NCBI GenBank assembly: GCA_965199685.1 | Contig: OZ241323.1 | Location: 62,001-126,000, forward strand | DNA from: SP5GCR1 sp965199685 | Lineage (GTDB): Bacteria; Pseudomonadota; Gammaproteobacteria; Poriferisulfidales; Oxydemutatoraceae | Reading direction: 5' to 3' | DNA length: 64,000 bases | In this document: one piece after another, positions 36,190 through 44,824 of the stretch | How the letters are laid out: each line of letters begins with the position of its first letter | Position numbering within the stretch: the first letter of the stretch is position 1 | Position numbers and translations under genes: made by a program | The notes under the pieces: generated by a model | The model's database searches: none | Seen by the model: only the letters and a program-made list of their open reading frames with translations | Told to the model about the DNA's origin: nothing

Positions 36190-38451
36190 CTATTTTATTG
36201 ATATTTTTTCAAGTAATGCTTCTCGGTTTTCGCAAGCCTCAGCATCATTCGGGTTCAACTTAATCGCTTGGTTGTAATCAGCAATCGCACCCGCATAATC
36301 CTCTAACTCTCTCTTAGTATCCCCTCGGCTATGATAGGCAAAAGCATAATTCGGGTTCAACTTAATTGCTTGATCGTAATCAGCGATTGCAGCCGTATAA
36401 TCCTTTAATTTTCTCTTAGTCGTCCCCCGGTTATTGTAGGCATCCACATGATTTGGATTCAACTTAATTGCTTGATCGTAATCAGCGATTGCACCCGTAT
36501 AATCTTTTAATTTTCTCTTAGTCGTCCCTCGGTTATTGTAGGCATCTGCACGATTTGGATTCAACTTAATCATCTCATCAAAATCAGCGATTGCAGCCAC
36601 ATAATCTTTTAATTTTCTCTTAGTCATCCCTCGGTTATTGTAGGCATCCGCATGATTTGGATTCAACTTAATTGCTTCATCAAAATCAGCAATCGCACTC
36701 GAATAATCCCCTAATCTGTTCTTAGAATACCCTCGGTTATTGTAGGCATTCGCATAATTAGGGTTCAACTTAATTGCTTGGTCGTAATCAGCAATCGCAC
36801 TTGTATAATCCCCTAATCTGTTCTTAGCATACCCTCGGTTATAGTAAGCGATAGCATAATTCGGGTTCAATTTAATTGCTTGGTCGTAATCAGCAATCGC
36901 ACCTTTATAATTCTTTAATTGTTTCTTAGCCTCCCCTCGGTTATTATAGGCAAAAGCAAAATTAGGGTTCAACTTAATTGCTTGGTCGTAATCAGCAATC
37001 GCATCTGCATAATTCTTGAAGTGTCTCTTAGTTATCCCGCGGTTACGATAGGCAAAAGCAAAATTAGGGTTCAACTTAATTGCTTGGTCGTAATCATCGA
37101 TCGCACCCTCATAATCCTTCAACTTTCTCTTAGCATCTCCTCGGTTATTGTAGGCATCTGCCTGATTTGGCTTAAACTTAATCACCTCATCAAAATCAGA
37201 AATTGCGCCAGCATAATCTCCTAATTTGTTTTTAGCAATCCCTCGGACATAGTAAGCAGTAGCATAATCTGGGTTCAGTTTAATTGCTTGACCGTAATCA
37301 GCAATCGCGCCTGCATAATCCCCTAATTTGTTCTTAACATACCCTCGGCTATTGTAGGCGGTAATATAATTCGGGTCCAACTTAATCACCTCATCATAAT
37401 CAGCGATCGCGCCTGTATAATCCTTTAATCTACTCTTAGCACTCCCTCGGTTATGATAGGCAAAAGCATAATTCGGGTTTAACTTAATTGCTTCATCAAA
37501 ATCAGCGATCGCACTCGCATAATCCTCTAATTTGTTCTTAGCATACCCTCGGTTATTGTAGGCATCCGCATGATTTGGATCCAACTTAATCACCTCATCA
37601 AAATCAGCGATCGCACCTACATAATCCTCTAATTTTCTCTTAGCATATCCTCGGATGTAGTAAGCAGTAGCATAACCTGGGTTCAACTTAATTGCTTGGT
37701 CGTAATCAGCAATTGCACTCGCATAATCCTCTAATTTTCTCTTAGCCATCCCTCGGTTACAATAGGCAAAAACATAATTTGGGTTCAGCTTGATTGCTTC
37801 ATCAAAATCAGTAATTGCACTCGCATGATCCCCTAATTCGCTCTTAGCATACCCTCGGTTACAATAGGCAAAAACATAATTTGGGTTCAGCTTGATTGCT
37901 TCATTAAAATCGGTAATTGCACTCGCATGATCTCCTAATTCGCTCTTAGCATACCCTCGGTTATGATAGGCAAAAGCATAATCTGGGTTCAGCTTGATTG
38001 CTTCATTAAAATCAGTAATTGCACTTGCATAATCCCTTAATTTGCTCTTAGCCATCCCTCGGTTATTGTAGGCATCCGCATGATTTGGATCCAACTTAAT
38101 CGCTTCATCGTAGTCGGCTATCGCGCCCACATAATCCTCTAACTTATTCTTAGCATCTTCTCGGTCAATGTATCTACTAGATAATCCTCCTTTAGCAAGC
38201 AGCCCTTGGGAAAGGGCTGCTTCATCCGGGTCGGATTCAACCGATAACTTCTTAGAGTTAGCATTCTCGGCTTTAGGCCCTCGCATACGCTTGGCCTTTG
38301 CTACTTCCATACCACTATATTTCGTGCGCCAACGATAGAATGTCTGCTCGGCGATACCTAGCTCATGACAGATGTCTGCAACTTTTGCTCCTTCCTCATT
38401 TGACCTTAATGCTTTGATAATTTGCTCTTCACTAAAACGTTTTCCTTTCAT
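36190..38451 (-). CDS. Transposase-type HTH fused to 19 TPR repeats
   Basis: A 753-residue sister of the 33342 gene. The N-terminus MKGKRFSEEQIIKALRSNEE with DICHELGIAEQTFYRWRTKY is again an OrfA-type helix-turn-helix, followed by the zipper remnant AKRMRGPKAENANSKKL and 19 full TPRs. Its repeats favour Asn-Pro-Asn (AIKLNPNYA) where the sister has Asp-Pro-Asp, so the arrays have diverged and been homogenised separately. AAAGGAG lies before the ATG in a leader nearly the same as that of the sister gene. No signal peptide or membrane segment is seen. Confidence 0.8.
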   Translation of the reverse strand: MKGKRFSEEQIIKALRSNEEGAKVADICHELGIAEQTFYRWRTKYSGMEVAKAKRMRGPKAENANSKKLSVESDPDEAALSQGLLAKGGLSSRYIDREDAKNKLEDYVGAIADYDEAIKLDPNHADAYNNRGMAKSKLRDYASAITDFNEAIKLNPDYAFAYHNRGYAKSELGDHASAITDFNEAIKLNPNYVFAYCNRGYAKSELGDHASAITDFDEAIKLNPNYVFAYCNRGMAKRKLEDYASAIADYDQAIKLNPGYATAYYIRGYAKRKLEDYVGAIADFDEVIKLDPNHADAYNNRGYAKNKLEDYASAIADFDEAIKLNPNYAFAYHNRGSAKSRLKDYTGAIADYDEVIKLDPNYITAYNSRGYVKNKLGDYAGAIADYGQAIKLNPDYATAYYVRGIAKNKLGDYAGAISDFDEVIKFKPNQADAYNNRGDAKRKLKDYEGAIDDYDQAIKLNPNFAFAYRNRGITKRHFKNYADAIADYDQAIKLNPNFAFAYNNRGEAKKQLKNYKGAIADYDQAIKLNPNYAIAYYNRGYAKNRLGDYTSAIADYDQAIKLNPNYANAYNNRGYSKNRLGDYSSAIADFDEAIKLNPNHADAYNNRGMTKRKLKDYVAAIADFDEMIKLNPNRADAYNNRGTTKRKLKDYTGAIADYDQAIKLNPNHVDAYNNRGTTKRKLKDYTAAIADYDQAIKLNPNYAFAYHSRGDTKRELEDYAGAIADYNQAIKLNPNDAEACENREALLEKISIK

Positions 38452-38481
38452 GCTAATTTCTCCTTTAATGTTTCTAATTTC

Positions 38482-38575
38482 ACTATTTTATTGATATTTT
38501 TTCAAGTAATTCTTCTCAGTTTTCGCAGGCATCAGCATCATTCGGGTTCAACTTAATCGCTTGGTTGCAATCAGT
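38482..38575 (-). pseudogene. Tail fragment of another TPR-fusion gene
   Basis: This is a close copy of 36187-36280, the last codons and stop of the TPR gene (reading ...AIKLNPNDA.AC.N.EELLEKISIK then stop). It lies directly upstream of the 36190-38451 gene in the same orientation, so a former tandem copy has been deleted except for its end. Confidence 0.75.
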
Positions 38576-38807
38576 GACATTAGTCCATTTTTAAGACTGC
38601 CTGCAAAGTTAGTTTTCATGCTATTGTTGAAATCCAATCATCAAGAGAGTTAATATTTCAATGCGGATGGGCTTCATTATAATCTATGCGCCAGCTCTAT
38701 ATACTCTCTCTTGCATTTTCATCATCTATGTCTGTCCGCAACAGGATTTTATGTTACAATAACAATCAAACATAATTCTAAACAACTATCAAAGGAGGGG
38801 GATAACG

Positions 38808-40124
38808 ATGCCTAAAATTGAGGGAAACAAAGCAGCGCCTATCACACCGCACGACAATGCAAGTGATAGTGGACAAGTTCAAAGTGGTACTTTTCAAGAT
38901 AAAGCGGTTAGCCAACCAAAACCGCAACAAGCCGAAAGATTTATATCAGCTAGCGAAACGAAGCAGGCTTCGCCTATAAAGCAAGGCAATTCTGCGTTAC
39001 TATCAGGCAAAGTAAAAGATACAAAGTTGGTGGATGATCCCTTCAGTCCTGATTTTGTCGGGCGACCTCGTAGTGGCGCGTTCATAGGACGACCCCATAT
39101 ACCCGATTGGGAAACGCCCAGCGCGCGACCTCAAACACCAGACTCCCCGCCACCATTGGGACCTAAACCGATACAGCATACCTCGTTGCCGTCGGATGTA
39201 AAAAAATCCACTTTGGCAATGTTAGAGCAGGGTAAACAACTCGTGGATAAGACCCAAGCATACATCGGCGAATTTCAGAGCGATGCAATGGCAGTAATGC
39301 AATACGAGCAGGAGCAAGAGGAAGGAAAAAAAGAGACAGTATTTAGCAATGCTTCCGATGCGGCTTTAGGCACCTTAAAAAGAAGGGTAACCGAAATGCA
39401 TCAAGCAAGCGTAGATTCGCTTGACGCACAACTTCTGAAATTATCAAGAGGGCTTGATGAGGCCAGGAGTACCAACATGTTATCAGGCAGGCTTGCCGAG
39501 GATGTAGATAAACAAATAGCAGAGCTTCAAAGTACAAAAAGCTCTTTGTTTAGGATGAGTAAAAGTTTGCGCGATATAAAAACACAGGTTGAAACCAGTC
39601 CACATTTTATTATGGAAAAAATTGACGAAAACGAAGCCGATACAATGATAGTAAGCCTATCCAATGCTCACAATAAGGGCGATGAAATGTCCAAGGAACT
39701 TAGCAGTATAAATAACCGGATTGTATCGTTAAAAAAAGATATTGGTGGACTATCTGAATATATGTCAATAGGGGATTATGAGCGTGCTGTTTATGAGATT
39801 AAGGGAGGCATCAACGACCTAGGAAAAAGATTTCAAGAACTGCAGCAAAACGCAGAAGACTCCAAGAAATTAATGGGAAGGCTTCGTCAGAGTATTGATG
39901 AATATGTGGAATCAAAGGCTGGTAGTGAATCTTTTACCGACCCTCAGGCTACTACAGGTTCGTCTTCGATATCTTTCGGGGCAACACCAATTACCGAAGC
40001 TACATCTCTGCATCATATTTATGATAAGACGGTTGAGCAAAACGATAAAATTCTTGGTGAAATTAAAGGATACGAAGGGCGATTAACAGAATTAGTAAGG
40101 CAATTGAGATTGACTCAGAGGTAA
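38808..40124 (+). CDS. Hypothetical Pro/Ser-rich coiled-coil protein
   Basis: A 438-residue protein that I do not recognise. Residues 1-130 are low-complexity, rich in Gln, Ser and Pro (DSPPPLGPKPIQ), with no signal peptide or membrane segment. Residues about 135-370 are mostly long charged helices with heptad character (SVDSLDAQLLKLSRGLDEAR, IDENEADTMIVSLSNAH, LGKRFQELQQNAEDSKKLM). The tail (TVEQNDKILGEIKGYEGRLTE) is again helical. AAAGGAGGGGG lies close to the ATG. It stands alone between the TPR locus and a repeat. Its composition is compatible with a secreted effector or a structural protein, but nothing in the sequence decides this. Confidence 0.65.
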   Translation: MPKIEGNKAAPITPHDNASDSGQVQSGTFQDKAVSQPKPQQAERFISASETKQASPIKQGNSALLSGKVKDTKLVDDPFSPDFVGRPRSGAFIGRPHIPDWETPSARPQTPDSPPPLGPKPIQHTSLPSDVKKSTLAMLEQGKQLVDKTQAYIGEFQSDAMAVMQYEQEQEEGKKETVFSNASDAALGTLKRRVTEMHQASVDSLDAQLLKLSRGLDEARSTNMLSGRLAEDVDKQIAELQSTKSSLFRMSKSLRDIKTQVETSPHFIMEKIDENEADTMIVSLSNAHNKGDEMSKELSSINNRIVSLKKDIGGLSEYMSIGDYERAVYEIKGGINDLGKRFQELQQNAEDSKKLMGRLRQSIDEYVESKAGSESFTDPQATTGSSSISFGATPITEATSLHHIYDKTVEQNDKILGEIKGYEGRLTELVRQLRLTQR

Positions 40125-40169
40125 AAGGGAATTCAGGTAGCCTCAGATTTGAGATTGGATAAAGTGAAA

Positions 40170-40327
40170 TATAAGCCCATTGAAAAAGCAATATTCCCCT
40201 CCTGTGGAGGGGTGTCAGGTCTATGCATTTTGTAATGCATGCGTTTAACAATCATGTTGGGATTCTGCACAATGTCACGCCGATTGACCTACTGGGTCAA
40301 TCGGCGGTTCTATTTTTCAACAGCTCC
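40170..40327 (+). repeat. MITE-like element copy between the coiled-coil gene and pntA
   Basis: Ends read AGCCCATTGAAAAAG and TTTTTCAACAGCTCC, an imperfect inverted repeat. Inside are the CCCCTCC/GGAGGGG hairpin, GCATT/AATGC and the stem GCCGATTGA...TCAATCGGC. It is the only structure seen between 40125 and pntA. Confidence 0.7.
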
Positions 40328-40394
40328 AAATGGTTTGGAATTATCATGATTTTAGATTATTATATGCGTCTTTAATCCTAATCACCTCATCAAA

Positions 40395-41942
40395 ATGAAA
40401 ATAGCAGTCCTAAAGGAAATTCAGGCCGGGGAACGTCGCGTCGCTGCATCTCCGGACAGCATACGCCATTTCATCAAATTGGGCTATGAGGTGGTTGTAG
40501 AGCAGGGTGCCGGTGAAGCAGCCGACTTCAGCGACGATGTTTACAAAGAAGCCGGTGCCGAGATAGCATCCGATACGAATGCACTCTGGCAACAAAGCGA
40601 CATCATATTAAAAGTCAAAGGACCTACGCCGCAAGAAGCCGAATTAATCAGTGCCAATACGGTGCTGATTTGCTTCATCTGGCCGGCGCAAAACAAAGCA
40701 TTGCTGGAAAAACTTAAAGCTCAAGGTGCGACGGTATTAGCGATGGATCAGGTGCCGCGCATCACCCGTGCACAGAAGCTTGATGCATTGAGCTCAATGG
40801 CAAATATCGGGGGTTATCGCGCGGTGGTGGAGGCAGCAAACCACTTCACTCGGTTTTTCAGTGGTCAAAGCACCGCAGCGGGTCGGGCAGCCCCCGCCAA
40901 AGTATTGGTCATTGGGGCTGGTGTTGCCGGCCTTGCCGCAATAGGTGCGGCGCGTTCTATGGGGGCTATCGTGCGTGCCTTTGATACGCGCCCTGAAGTC
41001 GCACAGCAAATAGAAAGTATGGGGGGAGAATTCTTAACCATCAATATGGAAGAGTTGGGTAGCGGTAGCGGCGGTTATGCCAAACAAATGAGTGATGCAT
41101 TTCTGGAAGCTGAGCGTGAACTCTTCTTAGAGCAAGCCAAAGAAGTTGATATCATCATCACCACCGCATTGATTCCCGGTAAACTGGCACCGCAGTTGAT
41201 TAGCGAAGATGCGGTTAAAGCACTGAAAGCCGGTAGCGTGATCGTTGACCTTGCCGCCGAGCAGGGTGGTAATTGCGAGTTGACTGAAGCTGATAAAGCG
41301 TTAGTCAAACACGAAGTTACGATCATTGGATACACCAACCTCCCAAGTCGTATGGCATCTCAATCAAGCCGTTTTTACGCAGCTAATTTACAACACTTGC
41401 TAAACGATATGACTCCGGAAAAGGACGGCAAATTGGTAATTGACTTGGAAGATCAAATCGCACGCAACATGATAATAACGCATAAAGCCGAGATACTCTG
41501 GCCGCCACCTGAGAGTGCACGACCGGCACCCCCTCCGCCACCTAAACCCAAAGCGGCTGAAGTTGTTGCCGAGCAACCCACTGAACCGCCGCGTAAAAGG
41601 TTATTCAAGAATTTGCTGTATTTGGTCATCGGCGGAGGTGCTTTGCTGGCTCTGGGGCAGGTAGCCCCCGACTCGTTTATGGCTCATTTCACCGTATTTG
41701 TGCTTGCCTGTTTCGTAGGCTGGCAGGTGATTTGGAATGTCACACCGGCACTGCATACGCCATTGATGAGTGTTACCAATGCGATTAGCGGCATCATCAT
41801 CATTGGGGCTTTGGTTCAAACCGTCAGCACAACTTCGGTTGTTCTATGGTTGGCGATCATTGCAGTTTTTGTTGCGATGATCAATGTTGCCGGCGGATTT
41901 TTGGTTACCTACCGAATGTTGAAGATGTTCCGCAAGAGTTAA
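40395..41942 (+). CDS. pntA: NAD(P) transhydrogenase subunit alpha
   Basis: A 515-residue subunit of the proton-pumping transhydrogenase that makes NADPH from NADH at the expense of the proton gradient. The dI NAD(H)-binding domain shows MDQVPRITRAQKLDALSSMA, the Rossmann loop VIGAGVAGLAAIGAA and AFDTRPEVAQQIESMG, and TTALIPGKLAP. A Pro/Lys-rich linker (about 370-395) leads to four membrane helices, with HFTVFVLACFVGWQVIWNV and HTPLMSVTNAISGIIIIG. The domain layout matches E. coli PntA (510 residues). The ribosome site is weak, and the 18 bases before ATG 40395 match TPR-gene text. pntB follows after 14 bases. Confidence 0.96.
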   Translation: MKIAVLKEIQAGERRVAASPDSIRHFIKLGYEVVVEQGAGEAADFSDDVYKEAGAEIASDTNALWQQSDIILKVKGPTPQEAELISANTVLICFIWPAQNKALLEKLKAQGATVLAMDQVPRITRAQKLDALSSMANIGGYRAVVEAANHFTRFFSGQSTAAGRAAPAKVLVIGAGVAGLAAIGAARSMGAIVRAFDTRPEVAQQIESMGGEFLTINMEELGSGSGGYAKQMSDAFLEAERELFLEQAKEVDIIITTALIPGKLAPQLISEDAVKALKAGSVIVDLAAEQGGNCELTEADKALVKHEVTIIGYTNLPSRMASQSSRFYAANLQHLLNDMTPEKDGKLVIDLEDQIARNMIITHKAEILWPPPESARPAPPPPPKPKAAEVVAEQPTEPPRKRLFKNLLYLVIGGGALLALGQVAPDSFMAHFTVFVLACFVGWQVIWNVTPALHTPLMSVTNAISGIIIIGALVQTVSTTSVVLWLAIIAVFVAMINVAGGFLVTYRMLKMFRKS

Positions 41943-41956
41943 GAGATTTGTAGACG

Positions 41957-43336
41957 ATGATTAGTCAAGGATTGATTACTATGTCGTACGTCATCGCCGG
42001 CGTATTTTTTATTTTGAGCTTGGGTGGATTGAGCCATCAAGAAACCGCTCGGCGTGGAAATTTCTTCGGCATTGCCGGGATGCTCATCGCCTTGACGATG
42101 ACCTTGCTGGCCTTACAACTGATACGCTGGGAGTATCTGCTACCAGTAATGCTTGTTGGTGCCGCGATAGGTGCCTTTGTTGCCAGTCGCGTGGAAATGG
42201 TGCAGATGCCGCAACTGGTTGCTTTGTTGCACAGCTTTGTCGGGATTGCAGCGGTATTGGTGGGCTATGCGAATCACTTGGATCCGACGATTCAATATAC
42301 TGGTGTTGAACGCACCATACACTCAGTGGAAATATATTTGGGTGTATTCATCGGTGCGATAACCTTCACTGGTTCGGTCGTTGCTTTCGGAAAACTGCAA
42401 GGTGTTTTTTCAAGCAAACCGTTGATGTTGCCGGGGCGACATATGATAAACCTTGCCATTGTTATTGTTTCGGTTATTTTGTGTTATCTGTTTTTAGCTA
42501 CCGATAGCAATATCGCATGGATCAGTTTGTTGATAATGACTGCGCTGGCTTTGTTGTTGGGTGTCTTTTTGATCGCTGCAATCGGCGGTGCCGACATGCC
42601 CATAGTCGTATCCATGTTGAATAGCTATTCGGGCTGGGCAGCTGCGGTTACCGGCTTTATGCTGAACAACGATTTGCTGATTATCACTGGTGCTTTGGTA
42701 GGTTCCAGCGGTGCTATTCTGAGTTACATCATGTGCCGTGCGATGAACCGCAGTTTTATTAGCGTAATACTCGGCGGCTTCGGTGGTAGTCCAGTTGCCG
42801 GTAGCGATGTAGGGGGCGACGTTAAGGAAATACTTGCCGACGAAACCGCCCGAGTACTCAACGAGGCATCTACGGTTGTGATCGTCCCCGGCTACGGCAT
42901 GGCGGTGGCACGCGCACAAAATGCGGTTAGTGAGCTTGTCAGATTGTTGCGCGAAAAAAACATCAATGTGCGGTTTGCAATACATCCGGTTGCTGGCCGT
43001 CTACCCGGACACATGAATATCTTGCTTGCCGAAGCCGATGTGCCGTACGATATCGTCCTGGAGATGGATGAAATCAACCCTGATATGCCCAACACTGATG
43101 TGGTTATGGTCGTAGGCGCCAACGATATCGTCAACCCGCTTTCCGAAGACCCCGACAGCCTTATCGCCGGGATGCCGGTTATAGAAGTCTGGAAAGCGTC
43201 AACCGTCATCGTGTTCAAGCGTAGTATGGCAACCGGCTATGCGGGCATAGACAACCCACTATTCTTTAACGACAACACGCGTATGCAATTCGGCGATGCC
43301 GAAGCCAGCGTACGAGCGATCCTCCAAAACATCTAA
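41957..43336 (+). CDS. pntB: NAD(P) transhydrogenase subunit beta
   Basis: A 459-residue subunit carrying the rest of the membrane channel (eight or nine helices to about residue 260) and the NADP(H)-binding dIII domain. dIII shows VIVPGYGMAVARAQ, FAIHPVAGRLPGHMN, VLLAEA-like and VMVVGANDIVNP motifs and the closing VFKRSMATGYAGIDNPLFF. Length and motifs match E. coli PntB (462 residues). Start ATG 41957 is 14 bases after pntA, so the two are cotranscribed. A dispersed repeat starts within 20 bases of the stop. Confidence 0.96.
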   Translation: MISQGLITMSYVIAGVFFILSLGGLSHQETARRGNFFGIAGMLIALTMTLLALQLIRWEYLLPVMLVGAAIGAFVASRVEMVQMPQLVALLHSFVGIAAVLVGYANHLDPTIQYTGVERTIHSVEIYLGVFIGAITFTGSVVAFGKLQGVFSSKPLMLPGRHMINLAIVIVSVILCYLFLATDSNIAWISLLIMTALALLLGVFLIAAIGGADMPIVVSMLNSYSGWAAAVTGFMLNNDLLIITGALVGSSGAILSYIMCRAMNRSFISVILGGFGGSPVAGSDVGGDVKEILADETARVLNEASTVVIVPGYGMAVARAQNAVSELVRLLREKNINVRFAIHPVAGRLPGHMNILLAEADVPYDIVLEMDEINPDMPNTDVVMVVGANDIVNPLSEDPDSLIAGMPVIEVWKASTVIVFKRSMATGYAGIDNPLFFNDNTRMQFGDAEASVRAILQNI

Positions 43337-43355
43337 CCATTCCCCATTTGTAGGG

Positions 43356-43800
43356 GCGCGGATCATTCCCCTCCTCTGGAGGGGTGGCAGGCTTATGCAT
43401 TTTGTAATGTATGCGTTTAGCAATCATGTTGGTGTTCTGCATAATGTCACGCTGATTGACCTGCTGGATCAATTGGCGGTTCTATCTGACGGGGTGGTTG
43501 CTAAGTATCTGCACAAACGAAATCGTACACCACCTAATTCACGCAAACGGTAGGGGAGGGCTAGCATGCCCTCCCTAAAGTACCGTTCTGCACAAATCCA
43601 ACCGCTACGCGCCATCAAATTTAGGATAACCCATGTCGGGTACTCGTACCGTCCCAACCGCTTGCACCACTTGGTTTTGGTTCCCATAAATTGGATGGCG
43701 TACGAAGGATAATGTACGAATCTAGCAATCAAGTTAAAGTTCTGCATGATGTCACGCCGATTGACCTACTGGCTCAATCGGCGGTTCTACTTGTGCAGAC
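43356..43800 (+). repeat. Two dispersed repeat copies downstream of pntB
   Basis: One copy at about 43356-43505 has the CCCCTCC/GGAGGGG hairpin, GCATT, and a decayed stem CTGATTGACCTGCTGGATCA. A second, partial copy at 43735-43797 has the intact GCCGATTGA...TCAATCGGC stem. Between them are CTACGCGCCATCAAAT-type fragments. No gene is supported. Confidence 0.65.
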
Positions 43801-43824
43801 GCAACGCGTTTTGGGAGGGCATGT

Positions 43825-43965
43825 GGGGCTGTTGAAAAAGTACCTGCATTAGTACATTCCCCTCCTGTGGAGGGGTGGCAGGCGAAGCCTGACGGGGTGG
43901 TTGTGGTGGTTCTGCACTAGACAATTATCCCTTACGAGTGCATGAAACACTTTTTCAACAGCCCC
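43825..43965 (+). repeat. MITE-like element with perfect 17-bp terminal inverted repeats
   Basis: GGGGCTGTTGAAAAAGT at 43825-43841 is the exact reverse complement of 43949-43965. The element is 141 bp, holds the CCCCTCC/GGAGGGG hairpin and a shortened interior, and is flanked by GGGAGGGC on the left and GCCCTCCC on the right. This copy best defines the ends of the family. Confidence 0.8.
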
Positions 43966-44025
43966 ATGTTAGCCCTCCCCTACGGCTCAAGGATACTTTT
44001 TCCACAGCCTCAACCAAAAATTTTG

Positions 44026-44031
44026 TATAAT
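44026..44031 (+). promoter_or_regulatory. Candidate -10 box for the SCO-peroxidase operon
   Basis: TATAAT lies 59 bases before the SCO start in the text AAATTTTGTATAATGT. The same text occurs in repeat DNA at 36112-36127. No convincing -35 box is seen at normal spacing. Confidence 0.35.
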
Positions 44032-44089
44032 GTGAGAGTAGGTTCATACGATTAACTTAGCATAGTGATATAAATCAAGGAGATTAGAA

Positions 44090-44824
44090 ATGTTCAAACA
44101 TAGCTTTTACATTGTACCGGTTATCGCCATTTTAGCTGCTCTCAGTTGGAAATACGCAACGACGATGACACCAGCGGACAAAGAGATTCCCGAGCAGAGA
44201 GCTGAAATACTCGCTCCCGGCTGGGGTGAGTTAGATTTCACACCGCCTGAGGTTGGCACTTATGGATTGCCGCGTCTCAAAAAAGCAAGCGGTGGCAAGA
44301 TTTTGTTAAGCAATGGCGACGAGGCAAATCTGGATGAGTTCATAGGAGACAAAGCTGTGTTGCTATCTTTTATCTATACCAGTTGTTCGGATGTCAACGG
44401 CTGTCCTTTGACAACCTTCGTGATGCATAAAATGAACAAGGCCTTAAAAGAAAATCAGGCAATGAACGACGACATACGTCTGATCACATTGAGCTTTGAC
44501 CCGGAGCGGGATACCCCTGATGCGATGAAATCCTATGGCGAAGATTTCAAGAGAGACAGTGCCGTGGAGTGGGTATTTGCGACGACCCATTCGCAAGAAC
44601 AACTAGACCCTATACTCAATGAATACGGACAGTTTGTATTCAAAACCGTTGAAAAAGAGGGCGATACCGAAAAAGTAAACTTTGCCCATGTATTAAAGTC
44701 CTTTTTAATAGACAAACAAGGCTATATACGAAACATCTATAGCGTTAGTTATCTACACCCTACTATTGTCCTAAACGATATCAAAACCATACTGCAAGAA
44801 AGTGGTCCGCAAGCGAGCGGATGA
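44090..44824 (+). CDS. SCO1/SenC-family protein
   Basis: A 244-residue membrane-anchored protein with one N-terminal helix (YIVPVIAILAALSW) and a thioredoxin-like SCO domain. The redox pair is in YTSCSDVNGCPLT, spaced C-x5-C instead of the C-x3-C common in copper-delivering SCO1. LSFDPERDTPDAM and FAHVLKSFLIDKQG, with the conserved His, are also present. SCO proteins handle copper or thiols for cytochrome oxidase and other periplasmic metalloenzymes. The gene overlaps the di-heme peroxidase gene by four bases, so it likely serves that enzyme's maturation or redox supply. AAGGAG lies before ATG 44090. Confidence 0.85.
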   Translation: MFKHSFYIVPVIAILAALSWKYATTMTPADKEIPEQRAEILAPGWGELDFTPPEVGTYGLPRLKKASGGKILLSNGDEANLDEFIGDKAVLLSFIYTSCSDVNGCPLTTFVMHKMNKALKENQAMNDDIRLITLSFDPERDTPDAMKSYGEDFKRDSAVEWVFATTHSQEQLDPILNEYGQFVFKTVEKEGDTEKVNFAHVLKSFLIDKQGYIRNIYSVSYLHPTIVLNDIKTILQESGPQASG

